Source of the DNA: Treponema sp. OMZ 798
Lineage (GTDB): Bacteria > Spirochaetota > Spirochaetia > Treponematales > Treponemataceae
Direction: 5' to 3'
Assembly: GCF_024181385.1 (NCBI RefSeq)
Contig: NZ_CP051305.1
Location: 2,828,563 to 2,892,562, forward strand
Length of the DNA stretch: 64,000 bases
This document shows positions 61,215 through 64,000 of the stretch, one piece after another; positions within the stretch are counted from its first letter, which is position 1; each line of letters begins with the position of its first letter. The notes under the pieces were generated by a model. The model searched no databases, was not told the DNA's origin, and saw nothing but the letters and a program-made list of their open reading frames with translations. Made by a program: the position numbers and the translations under genes.

Positions 61215-61934
61215 TTAACCTATCAGCATTGTAATCGGAATGGAAAAGGCCATCCCGCCCAAAAGGCTTATCGGCATAGCATAGCTTTCAAGCCATTTAG
61301 CCCTTGTCTTCTTTACGATTAAACCGCAGATAAGCATTAAGATGGCCGAAAAGAACATCACAAAAACGGGAATCCATCCCTTGAGTCCCAGACGAATTTC
61401 GGAAAATATCATTCCTAAAAAGGCTGAAATCATTCCCATAAAGAGGGCATCGATGAGGAGCTTGCTCCATTTTTCATCCTTGGACTTCATTCGAATAAGA
61501 TTTTTTTGCATCTTGGGTAAGAAAAGAGCAATCACCACAATCCCGGAAATTATTCCGAGGGCCATAACCCAAGAAATAGTCGTATAGGCTGCCGCATCTG
61601 CAATCGGCTGATCCAAGGGAATATCCAAGACCGATGCTGCTGTGCTTGCAGCCGTAAGCTCATAGGTCAAGGCTCCTAGAACCGAAAGACGAAGCCAGGG
61701 CAGAGGAAGACCTAAAAATTTGGAAAGGCTTATCATTCCGAGAATGATGGAAATGGCGGGAGCGATCGTAAAAACCGCCGCTCCGGAAATAATTTGCTTT
61801 ATCTTTTTTTTGGGCATGTTTAACTCTTTTGCCCGCTTTAAAGCCTTTACCAAAAAAAAGACTGATTGCAGCAAAACAAAGAGAATCACAACTCCCGCAA
61901 ACCAAAAGAGCACAGAACTATTAACATCAAACAT
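61215..61934 (-). CDS. DUF5058-like membrane protein
   Basis: 239 residues with six to seven helices; start MFDVNSSVLFWFAGVVILFV at 61934 behind GGGGG. A TTG four codons earlier is rejected. Helices carry ELTAASTAASVLDIPLDQP. Resembles the DUF5058 family, which has been linked to peptide or organic solute uptake in genome context; I cannot verify that here. Twenty-eight bases upstream of its partner. Confidence 0.65.
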   Translation of the reverse strand: MFDVNSSVLFWFAGVVILFVLLQSVFFLVKALKRAKELNMPKKKIKQIISGAAVFTIAPAISIILGMISLSKFLGLPLPWLRLSVLGALTYELTAASTAASVLDIPLDQPIADAAAYTTISWVMALGIISGIVVIALFLPKMQKNLIRMKSKDEKWSKLLIDALFMGMISAFLGMIFSEIRLGLKGWIPVFVMFFSAILMLICGLIVKKTRAKWLESYAMPISLLGGMAFSIPITMLIG

Positions 61935-61975
61935 ACATACCCCCAAACTTTTTTTATCGATTAATCAAATATTTA

Positions 61976-63901
<1,926 letters not shown>

Positions 63902-63950
63902 TTAAAAACTTATAAATTCCCATAAAATTTGACAATAAATGCCTTTTTTT

Positions 63951-63979
63951 ATTCTATCATTATTGCAAAAAAAAGTAAA
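63951..63979 (-). promoter_or_regulatory. Candidate gyrB promoter
   Basis: Minus strand TTTACT (63979-63974), 17-base spacer, TAGAAT (63956-63951), about 58 bases before the ATG. Confidence 0.45.
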
Positions 63980-64000
63980 GAAGTAGTATAATGGCACACT

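Overview
The window looks like a chromosome segment of an oral treponeme, closest in flavour to Treponema denticola. The evidence is a low GC content (roughly 37-38% by eye), flagellar export genes, many lipoproteins, BspA-like leucine-rich repeats, a eukaryote-type CDP-alcohol phosphotransferase placed behind glyS, two Rpn-type nuclease paralogues, and gyrB at the far end. The species assignment is inference; no search was run.

Layout. 0-3.6 kb: flagellar export genes fliQ-fliR-flhB (minus; flhB runs off the left edge), divergent from an iron-alcohol-dehydrogenase-like gene and a SpoU/TrmH methyltransferase. 3.7-7.9 kb: Rpn-type nuclease, two membrane proteins, and a BspA-like lipoprotein broken by an in-frame stop. 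7.9-13.3 kb: lipoprotein, histidine catabolism (hutI plus cyclodeaminase), threonine aldolase, AAA-ATPase/PD-(D/E)XK protein. 13.3-20.6 kb: SNF2 helicase, a copper ATPase with a fused C-terminal CopZ-like domain that has its own start signals, and a cytidylate-kinase-like protein. 20.7-23.6 kb: NUDIX, a triple palindrome, Dps-peroxiredoxin stress pair, folD. 23.8-28.5 kb: beta-barrel protein, lipoprotein, rarA, M42 peptidase, LysM lipoprotein. 28.6-33.5 kb: fhs, glyS, CDP-alcohol phosphotransferase. 33.5-42 kb: GNAT, NagZ-like hydrolase, tRNA-Cys, TraB, DHH phosphoesterase, three poorly known AT-rich genes including a PD-(D/E)XK nuclease, HIT protein.

42-48.8 kb is an accessory island. It is bracketed by a direct repeat of the fabF 3' end plus its terminator: the intact gene lies on the right and a diverged 3' fragment on the left. 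Inside are a 5'-truncated mobilization gene of Bacteroidetes type, an orphan Rhs core/C-terminal toxin cassette with several immunity-like genes and fragments, an AbrB-PIN toxin-antitoxin pair, and a DUF262-HEPN gene pair. The Rhs core is visibly GC-richer than its surroundings. 48.9-57.4 kb: fabF, second Rpn nuclease, AMP-dependent acyl-CoA synthetase, birA, pta, TPR protein, ArsC/Spx-like protein. 57.3-64 kb: an Lsa-type ABC-F protein, two decaying genes (an ABC exporter remnant and an ATP-binding regulator with an internal deletion), a membrane-protein pair, and gyrB.

The genes touch several shared pathways. HutI, the cyclodeaminase, FolD and Fhs belong to histidine/folate one-carbon metabolism. 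Dps and peroxiredoxin form a peroxide-defence unit. Several genes without a Shine-Dalgarno sequence (fhs, the copper ATPase, the SNF2 helicase, the alcohol-dehydrogenase-like gene) have a good -35/-10 promoter ending 5-8 bases before the start codon, which suggests leaderless mRNAs. The most promising less-described material is the fabF-linked island: its integration mode, the Rhs cassette array and the DUF262-HEPN pair.
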